From the NCBI GenBank assembly GCA_963922205.1, contig CAWUHX010000120.1:868001-932000 (forward strand): 64,000 nucleotides of DNA, in the 5' to 3' direction. The DNA is from Romanomermis culicivorax. Taxonomy: Eukaryota; Nematoda; Enoplea; Mermithida; Mermithidae. The position numbers and the translations under genes are program-made. Position 1 is the stretch's first letter. The number at the start of each line of letters is the position of its first letter. The notes beneath the pieces are model-generated. The model was not told where the DNA came from. It did not search any database and saw only the letters and a list, made by a program, of their open reading frames with translations. Positions 38,034-63,300 of this stretch are shown here, one piece after another.

Positions 38034-38512
38034 TTGAATAAATTTTCTAGACGTTACTCTAGGCAAGCTATATGGGAGGCGAAAATTTTCACCCGCTGCG
38101 AAATCGGATCTATAGGCTGCATGTTACATACGACAAGCTTAATGTTATTGGCTTTTCGTTCCAGGGAGAGGAGGATGGGGGAGACTGGAAAGACGTGCTA
38201 TGAAGCTGTCTTTTTGTCTAAAATTAGCGACTCTAGAATCTTTCTTTACTGCTCGCTGCGACATGCTTTTTTCATAAAAGAGGAGCCAATTTTTATGGCA
38301 CCAGTTTTCTACAGTGATAAGACCGATTCTTTGTCATTATTTTCGTCGGCCAAAAATTTGCACAGCTTGCATATTTCTCATACTAATCGATTGGCCAACA
38401 ATTCTTCCTTCGTCGATTCTAATCATCACGTCGTTGAAGAATTATTTGATCGATTGAACGATCAGTGGTCGAATTTTCTACAAAAAATGTCAACATTGAA
38501 GGCGTATAGGAT
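38034..38512 (+). CDS. Unassigned open frame, possible 5' exon of the kinesin light chain gene
   Basis: A 160-codon open frame without a recognisable domain; its second half is Ser/His/Asn rich and ends in a helix-like segment. A good donor, AT|GTAAGG, lies at 38513, just before its stop. Splicing from 38512 to the acceptor at 38842 would keep the frame open (no stop in the eight joined codons) and run into the kinesin light chain ATG at 38868. It could therefore encode an N-terminal extension, an upstream coding exon of the same transcript, or be chance. Transcript data would decide. Confidence 0.3.
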
Positions 38513-38867
38513 GTAAGGAAGAGGGAGGGAGTAACCCACGATGACTAATTAGAATACGTGATCGATATAAGTCTGTTGGATAGAGTTTCTATGGAAACTC
38601 CTCCGTATGGGTGCTTTTGAGTTTTATCTAGTTTGGTATCACATTCGGTTTCCAGGTTCTTTTGTCGCTTTCTTTTGTCACTCAAGAGCAATCCTCGATA
38701 TTCAAACCATCTCATAAAATTTGTGCTGACACGTCATCAAGATGCGTCAATTTTCAAAATTCAAAATTTTTATCACAAAAAACGTGTTTTTCGTTTAGCC
38801 ACCTTTATTCCATTTATTGATCATTTTCCACTCTTCTTCCAGTAAAAAGATCGAAGATATCGGCAAA

Positions 38868-48350
<9,483 letters not shown>

Positions 48351-51300
48351 ATGAAAATTTTTCTGGATGTTTCAATTGCTGCATGTTTTTTTGCACACTA
48401 TAGTAAGATTTTTACTGTACGTCGAGTGTTTATTTATTTTCTTACTGTGATTTATCGATGATATGCATGAAAGATTATTTATTTTTCCGTCACTTAGCAC
48501 TATTCATAATTTTGTTCCGCCCAAGTGTGCATGTTTTTTCGGAAACGTTAAAAAAATAAACACTCCTGCTTTACCCGTGTAATCGAAAGTGTGATACACT
48601 GTCGTAGAATACAGAGATGTCCCGAACAGCGTGTGGGGATGGGTATAGAACGTATTCCCCGCCTGATGTCCTGAATAGGGTTCACTAAAGCTTGATAATA
48701 ACAATTCATTTGGTAACCGTGCTGTAGATAAAATGCCTTATCGAGTGAAAGCTGAAATATACAATGCCCTTGAATTTTGAAAGTTACTCCGAAAATCCGG
48801 AAAAAACAGCCTCTGAGAACCTCCCAAACGTCGCAAAATGGGTCATTAGAGATATATCTCTATTCGATCGAGCAAAATGCGGTTTTTGGATTTCCGTTTT
48901 TCTACAAGCCTGAAAATTTTCAGTTTTTAGAACAGTCTCACTGAAGTTATGGACTCAGGGCCGTGCGCAGGATTTTTTCATGGGGGGGGCGGACTAGATT
49001 TTTTCACTGAATAGCCCCAGAAATGTTGATCTTACGCGGATATACTGTGTGCATCGTCGTTTTTTTTCCTCGAAGATTTTACAAGAACCGGAACCAAAAT
49101 TTTTTTCCTCTTTTTCCAAAAATTTTCCACATTTTTAAAAACGCTTATAATGTGGCTACGGTTGCTTTTTTATGCATTTTAGGAGCATACCCAAGCATTT
49201 TGTTGTATTTGTAGTCAGAAACCTGCAAAAATGAGGAAAAAATTGAGAAAATTCTGGTTTATGTTAGTCAAAATGAGCTCATGAAGAATATATTGGTGTT
49301 CTATAGAATGGTCCGGCGCCGAGCGCCGGAAAAATTTTTTGATTTTCACTTTCTAAAACGCTGGAAAATGAACCTTCATGACGTTGGGAAATAAATAAAA
49401 ATCAGACTGATGAAGCGTAATTTGCCTCCCATTCCGACGCGTAGCGCCGGAAAAATTTTCGGCTTTTTGTATTCTAAAACGCTGAAAAATAAATCTCTCC
49501 AACAGATAATTCGTGAACAAATGTTTTGAAATCGCGTTCTAGAGTAATGTCTTAAATTTCCACCTTCAATAAACGCTAAAGTTCAGATTGCAAACGTTTA
49601 AGAAATTCCAATCATCGAAGGAAAAAATTGAGAGACATGATGAAAAATCTCTGTTTTCGGCGACATAATTGACTGTAAACGATTAGAAAATGAAACGATC
49701 TAACTTGATTGATAGAAACTGTTGAGCATTAATTAGTAAGTCGAAGTAGATATGCTAACGGCCGCGCCTGATAGAATATAGTTATAATTACACCCATGAC
49801 CGGCGCGAAGCGCCGGAAAATTTTGAGATTTTGACCTTTTAAAGTCCACCAAAACGCATCTTTTCGGTTTAGAGTTACTGCCTCAATGGGGGGGGCGGCC
49901 GCCCCCCGCCCCCCCTTGCGCACGGCCATGTATGGACTACTAATCAATCTGACAACGGAAGCTGCCTCCAAAACTTCACTTCTAGTGTCATAGGCTCGGA
50001 ATCCCGACTCAAACCTCAATAAAGACAATTAGGTTTAGAAAAATTTGTTGTTTGACCTTCAACCTTAACAACCACTAATGTTTTTGAGATGAATTTCTCG
50101 ATTTGAACCTTCATGCGACCATTAAGAGAGGCATCCTCAACGGAACCTTAAAAATATCAGATTGTTCGACTCACCTTATCAGCACTAAGGTAATGAGGGT
50201 TTTTCCAATGTTCGACTTTTATCTCAAGAGTCATAATAGTCGTGTTAAGGTCAATGTTTTAAAGTATGTCTGTACCTATCTTAAGGGCATACGCGTAACG
50301 GAGCTCCAGCGGTAAAGTGACTTTTTTATAGATTGAGAGTCAAAAGCGCAGCCAGTTCAGAAGCGTAGCCTGTTTCAAAAGCGCAGCGGAAAATTTCAAA
50401 AGGGCAGCAAGTGCGTATTCAGCCTCTTTTGTTTTCTTTTCCTTTTGAACTTATTAGTTCATGAAACAGGGTCACTGAAAGATTTATTGACGTCATTAAG
50501 CATGTGTAGAAGCTTATAAAACTCTGATTTTTGTACATCTCTATACTGGACTGTGAAGGATGTCGCGGGGCAGCCTTTTTTGAATATTTTTTCATTACTT
50601 TTTTACAAACTTTAAAAACTTAGTTTTTTGCATAGAATGTCGCGAAATTTTTACCAAATCAATGTCTGTATTTGCTCAAAACAACATGGAAAATGATGAG
50701 ACCCAGAGACGGTCATATGAAACAATGGGTTTGCATAAGAAATCAGACGCGCTTTTAGAGAATGATTTAAAGTATAATGCGCTTCGCCGAAATTCATTTT
50801 AAGGTGTTCACAGTACTTCCACAACATTTTAGTGACTGAATTTTCTGAAATTCAGATCAAAAAGGCAGTCCAAGTTTAATTCGCATGTTATTCATTTATC
50901 TATTGTTGGAGTCATGATGCACGCCGAAAATTTTGAGTGTGCTAATTTTTGTTTGATATTAAAAAACTGTACATGTAGGAGCTTATACTGTAGCTTATAC
51001 ATGTAGGAGTATCATTGTCTATCATTTACGTCGTCAAGTCATTGAAAATTAAAATCTTTTTATGAAGCACATAGCGTATGAAAATTTATAATTGGCTGTG
51101 CCTTTGAAACACTTTCCCACCATTGGCTGCTTTCTAGAATTAGAGTATAGACAACATGGCTGCGCTTTTGAACCCTACCCTTTTTATATGTGGGTTCGTC
51201 GATTACCTAAAATTCTAGGGATCATTGGAAGAAAATTTATTTTTTTCACGTAAAAGGTCCGACGAGCGGTTCCATAAATAGTCATTTTCATCGAAAAAAC

Positions 51301-54300
51301 TAATGTCATTGTTTACACGATTTTTTCGACCGCTTCCTGTTCGAAAATGACTTTTTTTTAAAAATCAATTTTTTAGTTTCTTCGATCAAAAGGATGGGAT
51401 TCCCTTAGCTAGCCCATTTCTGCCATATGATTCTAAAATATCCACGGAGGCTCACAGTGTGACTAGGCTCATGGCTGACAATTTCTGGGACGCGTCTCAT
51501 AGCACTTCCCCCCAATTACATGTATGCGTAAGAGTTTACCTTAACGAAGCATTTAGTTTTTCTCTGGTCTTGAACAGCAGCCACAACACGAACATAACGA
51601 TTTCATGATGTAAACTTAATGTTCAATGCCGAACAATAGATTTTCAAGGTTTGTTAAAACAGGCCTTGAACGTTAATGTTCGCCCAAGATCACTTTCGAA
51701 TTAGACTTTCTAGTTGGAAGTTGGTGCACAGAAACTACCTTATATAGTTGGACTTTTAAGGCTACCTTAGTTCGTGTTTCACACCGGGTACCCGGGTCTC
51801 AACAAGATATTGTATAAAAAAAATATTTATAAACTATTACTTGCATTTATGTGCAGTTACAGTGAATAAACGTATTTTCCTTCATTAACTCAATGCATAG
51901 ATCTACTCAACGTGTTAACAAGTCCGCTTGTGGCTCACAAAAAGCCACCGTCGCGTATTTTTAGCAACAAAAAAAGCTGTGGGTTTTGACAATGAAGCCC
52001 CAGCGGATTCCCAATCGGGCTATTCCAAACTAGCGATCGAGAATGTTATAACAGTTTCTTCATATTTTCCTTCTTTACCTAAAATTTTTCTTTGGACGTA
52101 TTTCTTTTTTCTTTCGTTTCCTGGGTGTATTGTTAATGTTTTTGATTATCTGTGTTTTAACGTTTTCATCTTTTTTCTCTGCTTTCTTTCCTTTTCGTTT
52201 TTCTTGTCATCTACTTTTTTCTTTTTTGCTCATGAAACAACACATTGCAAGTTGTCATTTTCAATAACAGTAGTCTCCTGTATAATTCAGTGGCAAGAGA
52301 GAAAAAGCAACATAGATACAGCAAGAAAAAAATGTGAAAAAAGAACAAAAAAGAAAAAATCAGGAAATTGAAAGCAAAAAACTAAGATCACAAAGGATAA
52401 AATTATATAGAAAATAGAGCGTGCCGAATTGTATAGGAACTATATGGGAGACTATGCTTATTGAAAATGAGAACTTGTAATTTGTTGTTTAATGAGCAAA
52501 AAAGGAAAAAGTAGATAAAAAGAAAAACGAAAATTAAGGAAAGCAAAGACAAAAGATGAAAACGTAAAAACATACGTAAACGAAAACATTAACAATACAC
52601 ACAAAAAACAAAGAAAAAAGAAATACCTCTCAAGGAAACATATAAAGTAAAGAAGGAAAATATAAAGTGTTACTACATTCTTGATCGCTCGTTTGGAATC
52701 GCCTGGCTTATTTGGGAATTCGCTCACTTGCGAATCACTCACTTGGGAATTCGCTCACTTAGGAATTGGTTCACTTGGGAATCGCTCACTTGAGAATCGC
52801 CCACTTGGGAATTCGCTCACTTGGGAATACCCCTTGCATATAAGACCGAAGAGGCGTAAAAACTTACGATGATGAACCATAGAGACATTAGAACCTGGAC
52901 CAAGCGGGATATCTAGTTTAGAAATGCATTCATCAGATGGTTGTGATGAGTGACCAGGCCACCACGATTTGCTTAAAAGTGTATCGTTCGTTCCTAACTT
53001 TTATTTCTCGGCATTTCGCAAGGTTTATAGCTTAAAATCCATGAGTTATTCTAACAATTTTCGTGAAATGCGTTCATATACTGACTTTTTAAATACTTGC
53101 AAATAGTACCCGGTCTTTAGGGTCCTAAAATCTTCAAAGTATGAAGCTCCAACCTTAGTTACGGTTTAAGTCAAGCAACCGGGTCCCGATCAATCGTACA
53201 TCGGAAGAAAAGAAAATCTATGCGTCAACAAAAGTTTAATTCAATTCTAACCACCATAACTTCTCCGAAAATGAAAGCACAATATTTTAAATCGTATTAT
53301 TAAATATATCCCGAAGAGAGATATCCGCTGATAATTCGTTGCGTTTTGAAAGAAAAATATTCCTACCCGCCTCAAGAAGTTACTATTTGGTTGAGGTACA
53401 ATGCTTTTTTAGGTGCGCTCAGAAGCCGTACACTGATGCGTTAGGGCATAATTTGAATTTTCCCCCCAAAAGTCGGGAAAATTGTTTAAAAAAAATACTT
53501 CTTGTGGTCTACAATGCTAAACGCCGTAAATTGGTGATTTCGGACTATTTTTCTTCGAAAACGATCATTTTCTATAAAACAGTTTTTTCTTTCATCCATA
53601 ACGGTATGGATAGCCACATGATTGGCGAATTTTCGAAGGTTGCCATATTATTAGTCATATGGTCCGCGATTTCTGAGTAGTTCCCATCATACCCGCACTT
53701 GGTTCCTATCTGAGGTTGGAGATAAATCCTAAAAGTGCCGAATGGCAAGTGTGTATTTCTAGAATTTCCGTTGGAAACTTCTGTGCAGTAATATGATGTT
53801 TGTCATTTATTTGGACTAACTGCAAAATTCTAGACAGTTATTCGATTCTCTAATTTTTAATTCACCGCCATCATTATGAGTCAGGACCCAATGGCCAAAC
53901 TGTAAATCTCTGTGTGTTATTTGAAGATTATTTACTGTGCTTATAAATTTAAAAAAGTGATACGGCTGTCCTAAAATTATGGACGGCCACACGTATGTCA
54001 CTGTGACTGTTTTGGTCTAAATGATAATTGAATTCTGTTACTGCATTGGTAAGCTTCATTTGTAACTGACTTGTCCCAAACGGTCTGATAGTAAACCCTG
54101 CCGTGAAGCTCAGCCCGGAGATAATCCCCGGGATCGCCTCTTTTATGCCCAGGTATGTTTCTATGGTCTTCCTCTCGATACACATACCTACCTGTGCCGT
54201 TTCACTGCTCTGCTGTTACTGTAGTCGCTTACCGTAACATATTGCTTGCAGTTGTGGACTCTTTGTTATTATTTACTATGCTATAGTAGCTTACACCCGG

Positions 54301-57300
54301 ACCTTGTGCTTTTTATGGTACATGCTTTCTGTTCTGCATCCGACGTTAGGAATGGTGCTGCGATCAACAAGAAACGTCCATGACGCGCAGCGGTTCTATC
54401 AAGGATCTTAAGGCGGCTATATGCAAATCGTCATCCAAATTGATGCAAAAATTTTTCAACTACGGGTCGCCTAGCGGTCAAGAAATTTTATCGTCCACTT
54501 CTCCGTCCTACGGTAAATCGCAAAACGCTCGAGATTTGGACAAGTGAGCTTTTGCGCTGTATATGCTTGTGTAAGTGTCTTTTTTGCGGCAGCGCTTCGC
54601 AGGTTGACCTCCATTTTAAGTTTACTTGAGAATTTTTGTGATTTTGTTTTTCATCGCATTTCTAACAGTTCTTCTATTTTTTAGCATTAAACGAAGCACT
54701 TCGCTGCAAGTTATACATAAACCGTACGATTCTCAACGTAAAGTAAGTTTCTTATCAAGTTTTCCTGAAATGAGTAACGTGAAGTCGAAGAATATAATTT
54801 TTTAAATTTATTTTTGTTATTTTCTACTGTATCACAGAAAGTTTGTCAGTCGAACCATCGAACACAGGTCCTAAGCTTCATAATTAAATATTCTCATGTC
54901 TCTTGTATAGTCTATTCATTTTCAACTGTAAAATTTCCTTTTCAAACGAGCCGCGAAACGCTAAAAAATCTAAAGAAATCTGTTCGCGGATGATAATCAC
55001 GAATCGTAAGTCATCATTCTATTTTTCAGTATCCCTAACTGCTAGTCAAAAAGAAAAAAGATCGGTTGTTTATTATTTCTATGAGCTTGTTTTTCTTCTC
55101 AGGATTCATTTGGTAAATATTCCACAGGTTAACAATTTTCAACTCTAGCTTGCTGTAGTTATAAGAATTATCAGCGAAATAAGAGAAATGTAGAAGAAAA
55201 GTTGCTCCTAATTTTATGGAAAAAGTCTACCAGTTAATTTGACTTTAATCTTCGAACACTAAAGTAAACGTGGACACCGAAAAGATAATCGTTAGATGTG
55301 TTATTGAGTTACTTTTGAGTTAGATGTGTTATTAAGTTACTTTGTGTGACAACATGAGATTCTTACATAAAAAATAGCGAACGGTTTTTTAAAGTTATGT
55401 GAAGGTTCTGAAGTTTAGCAAAGGGTTTATGTAGTTTTAAACTTATTTGTTTAAAAAATTGGAGTTCTAAGACCCAAAAATCTTTTGGCATTGTCAGACT
55501 CACGCAAGGAGGTCGCTTTCCGGAGAGCTCATCAATGATTCATGCTGATACTCTTGAAAGTAATTTTGATTTTCCGAAATGTTCTCCTGAGTTGATCGAC
55601 AATTTACAATTTACCGAGTACTCACTCTTTTATAAATATTTTGAAAACTTGATTAAAGCACATACAATGTTCACTGTAAAAATCGGAAATACAATTTTTC
55701 GATGGGGAATGATCTGAAGCTGGCGTATTCCTAAAACAGCATTTCCTAAAACAGCGTTTCCTAAAAGAGCGTTTCCTAAAACAGCGTTTCCTAAAACAGC
55801 GGATTCCTAAAACAGGGGTTCCTAAAACAGCGGATTCCTAAAACAGCGTTTCCTAAAACAGTGGATTCCTAAAACAGCGTTTCCTAAAACAGCGGATTCC
55901 TAAAACAGCGTTTCCTAAAACAGCGGATTCCTAAAACAGCGTTTTCCTACATTAAAAAGATATGCGTTAAATCACAATGATGTGTTTCCCACAGTATGCG
56001 TCGCAAAGCTACCTCCAGAAGTGCTGTAAAGTGAAGTGTGTACGTATTGTGCGAGTGTTAGTCACTTTTTCATTTATTAATAACTGTTTTTTGAAAATGG
56101 ACGTGTTTAAGACTCAGAAAAAAAGTGAATGTTTAAGCTTAGCTGGCTATTGTTATAGAATTGATTACCGAAAGCCCGAAAAAACGATTTGGCGCTGTAC
56201 AAAAACAGGCTGCAAGGGAAGACTTTGGACAAATATCGAAAATAATAATCCAATTATTCGTGGACATGGTGTTTATTTTTAACGTTTAAGCATCTACAAA
56301 CGTTTGCATTTGAAAAAACAGTTTTCTTTCAAAAGTCTACAAAAATCTGCATTTTTTGCCCAAAAAAATAAAAAGCTACTAAAATTTTGCTTCGCATCAA
56401 TTGACACTTTTTCCATTTTGAATGAAAAATAGCAAATTTCGCAATGATTAAACCCCCATGCATTTGCATACGGATAAGACACGTTGTTGGAGAACAATTG
56501 CAAAGATAGTGAATATACGCCAATGATTACATATTTACTAAGTTAATGGTTAGTCAGTTCGTTTATTATGTAACAAAAACAGACACTCTTCATTTATAAA
56601 AGCACGATCTGAGCAAAATAAACTTTTTCAACAGCGATCTAGTGTAAAGAAACTGAATAACAAGTTGTGCCCATATATCATATACTAGGAACCCCTGTTT
56701 TAGGAAAACGCTGTTTTAGGAAACGCTGTTTTAGGAAAATGCTGTTTTTGGAAACGCTGTTTTAGGAAACTGCTGTTTTAGGAAACGCTGTTTTAGGAAT
56801 CCGCTGTTTTAGGAAACGCTGTTTTAGGAATCTGCTGTTTTAGGAAACGCTGTTTTAGGAATCCGCTGTTTTAGGAAACGCTGTTTTAGGAAACGCTGCT
56901 TTAGGAACCACTCTTTTAGACCTAAACCCTGAAGCTCTTAATTCTGAAATTTTGCATGCTTCCAGCCCTCGTCTACTAAACCGGTCGATTCTAATGGTAA
57001 TACATTTATATCCTTGTCAAGAAAAACAACGTCGCCGCAATATCAAAAAGCTTTCAAACATTGAACAAAAAATGAATATTTCTTCGGAAATGTGAGAATC
57101 TGCCGAATTTGCGTGAAATTTTTCGTCCGGATGCTTCCTGTATTTGTGTTGTTTTCTTGTCTATAGACGAATACGTTTTTTGTTTGTATATATTTCTTTC
57201 TTCAACATCTCGATCAACACTTGTTCGACCTTTGTGGTGCCTTGAGAGATTGTGTCTGAAGCTCCAAATTGATATGATCGATGCAGCTGCAAATTTCAAG

Positions 57301-60300
57301 ATTTCGTGGTATAATACATAATGTAGTTTTTGCAATGAGAGTTATCGAGACAACTACATTTCCCATGTTTTATTTAATATTATATGACGAATATATTAGC
57401 TAACCATTTTCATTCCACATGAGGCTTTAATTTAAATAAAATTATATGGTTATTATGACATTTTTTCTGATTGTTGCATCACTGGGAGGTATGTTCTGCA
57501 CGCGGATTTCAGTATAAATATGGTTTTGAAAATTGAGTAGTGTAACATTAAGACATGGCTTCTGGTAGGATTCAACTTTCTTGTGGTAAATAAAAAATTA
57601 ACCCCATCTGAAAATCACATATTTAGGTTAACTTCACGCACCAGGAACGAAAATGATATTTATTTCGTCTCAAAGTTAAAACTCGCATGCATCATACATT
57701 CTGTAACTTTACCTCATATTAGGTGAATGAAAGGGCTATAATTTAGTGCAGGATAAGAATACAAGGGTGCTCCTATCATCAAATTCTAAGACGATTTCTG
57801 AGGTGTTCTACATTCCCTATGATAAGTTGAAAATAAATCATATCTCAGAATGAGATATTTTGGATAGTTTTGTGCACTGAGTTTCATAGTGTCATGTGCC
57901 GATGAATTTCGCCCAATGTCACGTGATTCACATCATGTTTTTCGCCACTTTTCTGTTTACAGTAACTTACGTTAATTTTGCGTTTCGTTTTATAATTTTT
58001 ACATGCAATTTCTGTGTGTACTTTTTGTGTTTCGTTTCTGTTTCATTTTCACACTTTATTTCCGTTACAATTTATTATTTTCCCATTGCGCACATAGACT
58101 ATGGTATGTAACCCGCTAGTCAGAATTTCCGTTAAAGATGAGCTCTCCGAGCTCATCGCTGTGATTGGAGCACAATGTGCACCTCTTATCAGTAAAAACA
58201 AGCGACGTTTCGCAACATGAAACGCCTAGCTGGAAATTCTCACTAGATGACATTCATATGCTCAGCATGGAGAGTGAAACTCGCCCCAATGCTTAACGTA
58301 GTGAACTGGAAAATGTCTATGTGACCATAGGCATCTTCTGCAGCGATTTCCGCTGCAGAAGTTAGCTTGGGTGTGTCTTAGCTCCGCCCAAGGCATACTG
58401 TAGATTTGTTTCTTTAATTTTGCACTCATTTTTGAACCTAATCGTCTTTGCATTTTACAGTCCCCTTCCTGTGTTTGCCTATTTCATTGTTATTATAAAT
58501 TTACATATTTTGCCTGCGTCCGCCGCCTCTCTAATAAATTTACATATTCGCCTTCAGTCTCCCTTGCATTGCGGGTTACCATAACCCAACCTTAGGAGTT
58601 TACCCCATCGCCTGTTGTCCAAGAACCCCCGTCGCCTCCCCATGGAACGTTTTGATATCCTCGCTCGCCAACTCACATTTGCCTACCCTCCATGCCTAAT
58701 CGCTTCCAGATTATCAAACCCACTCCCCCGCCATCCGTAGGACCCACATTTGACCCTTGAACACGTCGCCCAGCACCAAGTACTTTGGGAAGAGGATTTA
58801 GTGAGTCTTCTCAGGGGTTATTATTGTTGAGGGTATATTTGTGGGAATCCTCCTTAAGCCAGTTTTCCCTTGAGAGTACCCTCAGTTGAGACAGCCCTTG
58901 AACCCTTAAGGTTGGGGCCAATTAGGGGATTTAGGTTGACAATCGGGTCCCTTACAGCAAGCCATTCCACGAATGGCACAGCCCCTCATTCTCAGTGAAT
59001 GAGGATTAGGGATTGCCACCCCTGACCCGGCGGCTTTGTCCATTATTCTTCAGCTGAACCCTAGGACAAGGCCGAGGTACACCATACGTTCTCCTGTGGT
59101 AGTACCAGCTAGGTTAGGTTCCCGCAACGAACATATCAACAGAGCTACCCGACAGGGTCACAGCATTCCACTTGCAGTGCCATGGCCATTTTCCTGAGGA
59201 AAATGGTATGGGTTTACCCATCAATGTGACTGATCACCAAATTCAGTTAATGTGACATGGCTTCCCGTTCATTTAATGTGACATGGCGAGGCTGGAAAAT
59301 CGACCTTTAAGTCTGGCTTCACAGCTCTTAGGAACGAACCTTTTACCCTTTTGAGTGGAGATACCTCTATCATTTCCGTAAAATTTCAGTTTGAGTGGGG
59401 AACTTCTCTCAAATCATGAGAATCGCCACTTGAGTGGGGTAACCTCTCTCAGGTCAGCTGATTCGCATTCTGAGTGGGACTACTGATCCTTAGGATGATC
59501 TTTTGCCCTCATGTAAGTCGGATATGCCCTTAAGTAGGTACACTGCCCCTTCGGTCGGAAATGGCCCTTATGTTCAAGTTTTATTATCAACTCAAACAGC
59601 ACCCCCTTTGAGTAGAGTTTCATTACTGTTAGTCAGGATTAGCCCAAACAAGTGATCAAATTGATGATTCTTGTGTGTAATTTATTGCCTTACGCGTGTT
59701 GTACTGCCCCTGAGCTTTAATAAATCCCCTAGCATTGGGTTTTTCCCTAGAGTCGATCCCCAAGAGTCACAATTTCCCAGAGTCCAGTTTAAATAGAGTA
59801 TCCTGCATAAATCTCCTCTGAGCTTTTTCTTTTCTTTTTTCTTTTTCCATTCTCCTTAAAATTGGGCCTCTCTCCACTGCTTGTGATCTGAGTAGTAAGG
59901 CCAGACTGTATAGGTCATATGGTTAAGGATACCCTTATCTTTTGTGTATGACCTATAATTTGTCATTTTTGGCCGATTTATAGGTCATATGGTAAGCATA
60001 TACAGTCAATTTTTTGTCCATTTATTGGTCATATGGTTAAGCATACAGGTTCTAGAGTTACCGTAATAGTGGAATTACGGTAATATTTCGATTATGGTAA
60101 TAGTGGAATTAGGGTAATAGGTGTGTTACAGTAGGTGGAAAACGAAAATTGCAGATGACCGGAAAATGGGAAAAGGAAAACTAAAGTGAACAAAAAATGG
60201 AAAAGAAATAAAAAGAGATCGTGTATAAAAATGGCTTCCCCCGTGGGCAGAGGAAGCCTTCCAAAAATTTGGGCCCCTGGACCACCTTTGACAAAAGGGC

Positions 60301-63300
60301 GCCACCTGCAGGTGTAAATATGTTCGGAGGTCCCATTCCTGATCAATGGTTCAAGTCAATAAATGTCAGAATGGTCAAATTGGTCAGTAATGGTCTATTT
60401 AATGAGTAAAATCTCGAGAGAGTCAATACATGATGAAAGATTATCCTTACGGGTGCATGTGTATAAAGTTTGATTGTCTGCCAAAAATGACCAAGAAGGT
60501 CTTTTATAAAAAATGACCAGAGCAAGCTGGCCATAAAAAGCATGTAGCCAAATAAGGTCTTTTATAGAAAGATGACCAGAAGGAGCTGGTCGTAAAAAGC
60601 ATGTAGAAAATTTGGGAAGTTGAAAAATCTTTACATATCAAAAGAAAAAATTTTTAATTCAATGCAGCATTCTAGTTTATTGTAAAAATCATTTAGTCCA
60701 GCCATAGGGAAATGTACAAAAATTACGTTTCAAAATACGTTTATCATATACTACACGAAATTTTTTCAAAATTTTACGAGTAACAACTTTACGATCTTGC
60801 TGATTCTCTATACTGAGACTATGTACATTTACTTCTTCTTTTCTATTGTTTTTTACCAAGGCAAAATCCATTCGACGAAGCAAATAAAAATTAACTTTTT
60901 TCATAGTATCTGATGACAAAGTGATACCTCGAACTTTGATTACGTGACGGTATTGGTCTGTAGATGGACTGTACAATCTGTAAGCATAATTTTTAGGACC
61001 TCCACTGACGAATCGGGTAATGTAAGATCCAGAACCATATTCACGTAACTGGTCAGTCATTTCACCAAGGCACCAACCAGTGGGTACCTGATATTGTTGT
61101 TTGTCAACTGTTGACAGGTAAATAATACTGTCTGTGTCAAAATACAATACTCAACTTTTTAATCGCTCAATGTAAGAATATAACTTTAGTGGAGCTTGAG
61201 CCGTTGTATAAGCTGCAATAACAGCCCATGACTTCAGCAAAATCATCATGTTGACAATATGTTGTTGACACCAATTGTTCATTGATTAGTCTAACATTCT
61301 TAATAATGTTGGCCACATTCATCACAAGTTCAAAATATTCTTTGGGTGCATTGTGGATAACAGTCTTATCCATATTGTTTCGTTGACCAAACTAAAAACA
61401 TAAAAATAATTAAATAAAATACAAAAACTATGCAAAGTTACCTTTCCCTAGAAAGAATTTAGCATTAATTTCGCCAAAGCCCTCTTTCCAGGATTTTTTA
61501 AAATTTTCGAAGGATCCAATGAAATATTCTCACAATTGTAGACCTCCATCATGTATTCACGTTTTTGCTCAGTTGTCTGAGCTTTAGCAGGGTAACCTTC
61601 ACTCTCGTATAAAAATTACAATCAAATTCTGTCACATTTACATAATATAAAACTTACTAGTTTCATTTTCATAAAGGTGTTGATGTATTGAGTGAATAAA
61701 CCACCAGTAGGGTTTCTGGTTGGATGATATTGCTCAATATTATCATATTGCCAAACCTCAAAAATCTTGAGGATCTGAAACAAAAATAATATACATAGGA
61801 AAAGTGAACCATTACAGTAACAATATACCTTATATCCCTTCTCTAAGGCTTTGTATAATTCTATCGTAACCCATGTACCATCTAATGCTCTGTCTTGGTC
61901 ATCATGCTCGCATGTGGTCTTTTGTGAATCATGCGTACAAGTTTTGCATAAAGGAAACAATAATTTACCACCATGTCGATACTGTAGAACAGGATGTAAA
62001 AGTTTGGGAGGTGGTAAAACCATACACTTGATTAACCACTCATAAGGTTGGGAAGTTGAGCTGACCTCTTCAAAATCTTCAGTAAAGATTCTTGGATGGC
62101 CTGTAGGGTATTTCCCATATTTGTTGACAAATAGGTATAAGCTGCACACATCTACATAATTGATCTTTTCTGCAGGTGTTCCATCTTCATTGTACTTAAT
62201 TTTGTGGTACAATTTTACAGCATATGTGCGACCGCCAAAGAAAGCTGAAACAAGAAAACTTTTGACAAAATGGAAAAGAACAATGCAAGCTTTTATTTTC
62301 TGGAGGATTTATAGGTTCAGGTATTTTGACTGTATCAAAAAATGTTTTCATTTCATGATCTGAGTGAAGTTGTTGTAAGAGTTTGCATTCCCACATTTCA
62401 AGTACACTATAACCGAGTGATTGAAGTTTCATAGCCCGATTAAAAGTGCATTCATATGCATCGACTGCTTTTGTATCATTATCGGCTGTTAATTGATGTC
62501 TATTTTTCATACATTTGGGGCAACCATGCCAATAACAACCGTAAAGTTCATAAATTGTGGTGCCTTAATGAACAAACAAACATATAGATATTAAAATTTC
62601 AGAAATTTAAACAAAATTACCTGATAAACCATCAACCCTGTATTTTCCAATTTGAACTTCACCACCGTTAAGTTTATGTTGAATATACAGTTTTTCATTT
62701 TTATAGGATAACCATTTCATCCATTTTAAGGCTATAACAGACTGTCTTTCTTCTTTACCGTAACCTTTGTACAGTATTACACCAATACTATTTGGCTTCA
62801 AAAATAAACGTCGGAAAACTAAGTTGCAAGCACTAGCAATGGTTATTGAATTTTCAAAAGGATCAACATCTGTTTCTTCCATAAAAATATCTTGAAATTT
62901 CAAACAACATTTTCCTAAAACTTGCACATGGCTACGACAGTAGGCAAGTAACTCATTATCAAAATTAAATTGACATCCCTAAACAATGACGCATTCAAAT
63001 GCAAAACTTTATACTTTTGCAAACTTACTGCTTCAAGCTTTCCATTATACCAATCCAGAAATGTGGCACGAGCTGCAGGTTTCATAGCATTGTAACCGTA
63101 CATGTCGGGTGAAGGATAGGGGCCAATATATCTGTAATTTTCTTTTCTATTAAAGAAATGCGGGAAATATCCTTTACATATTTCACTTATTCCAAATGTT
63201 TTCGGTAGAGCCGCCAAAGGCATCGGAAGAAAGTTCAGAGAATCAATAATTTTTATTGATCCTACTTTGATACACATCAACTCTAAACCTAAAATAAATA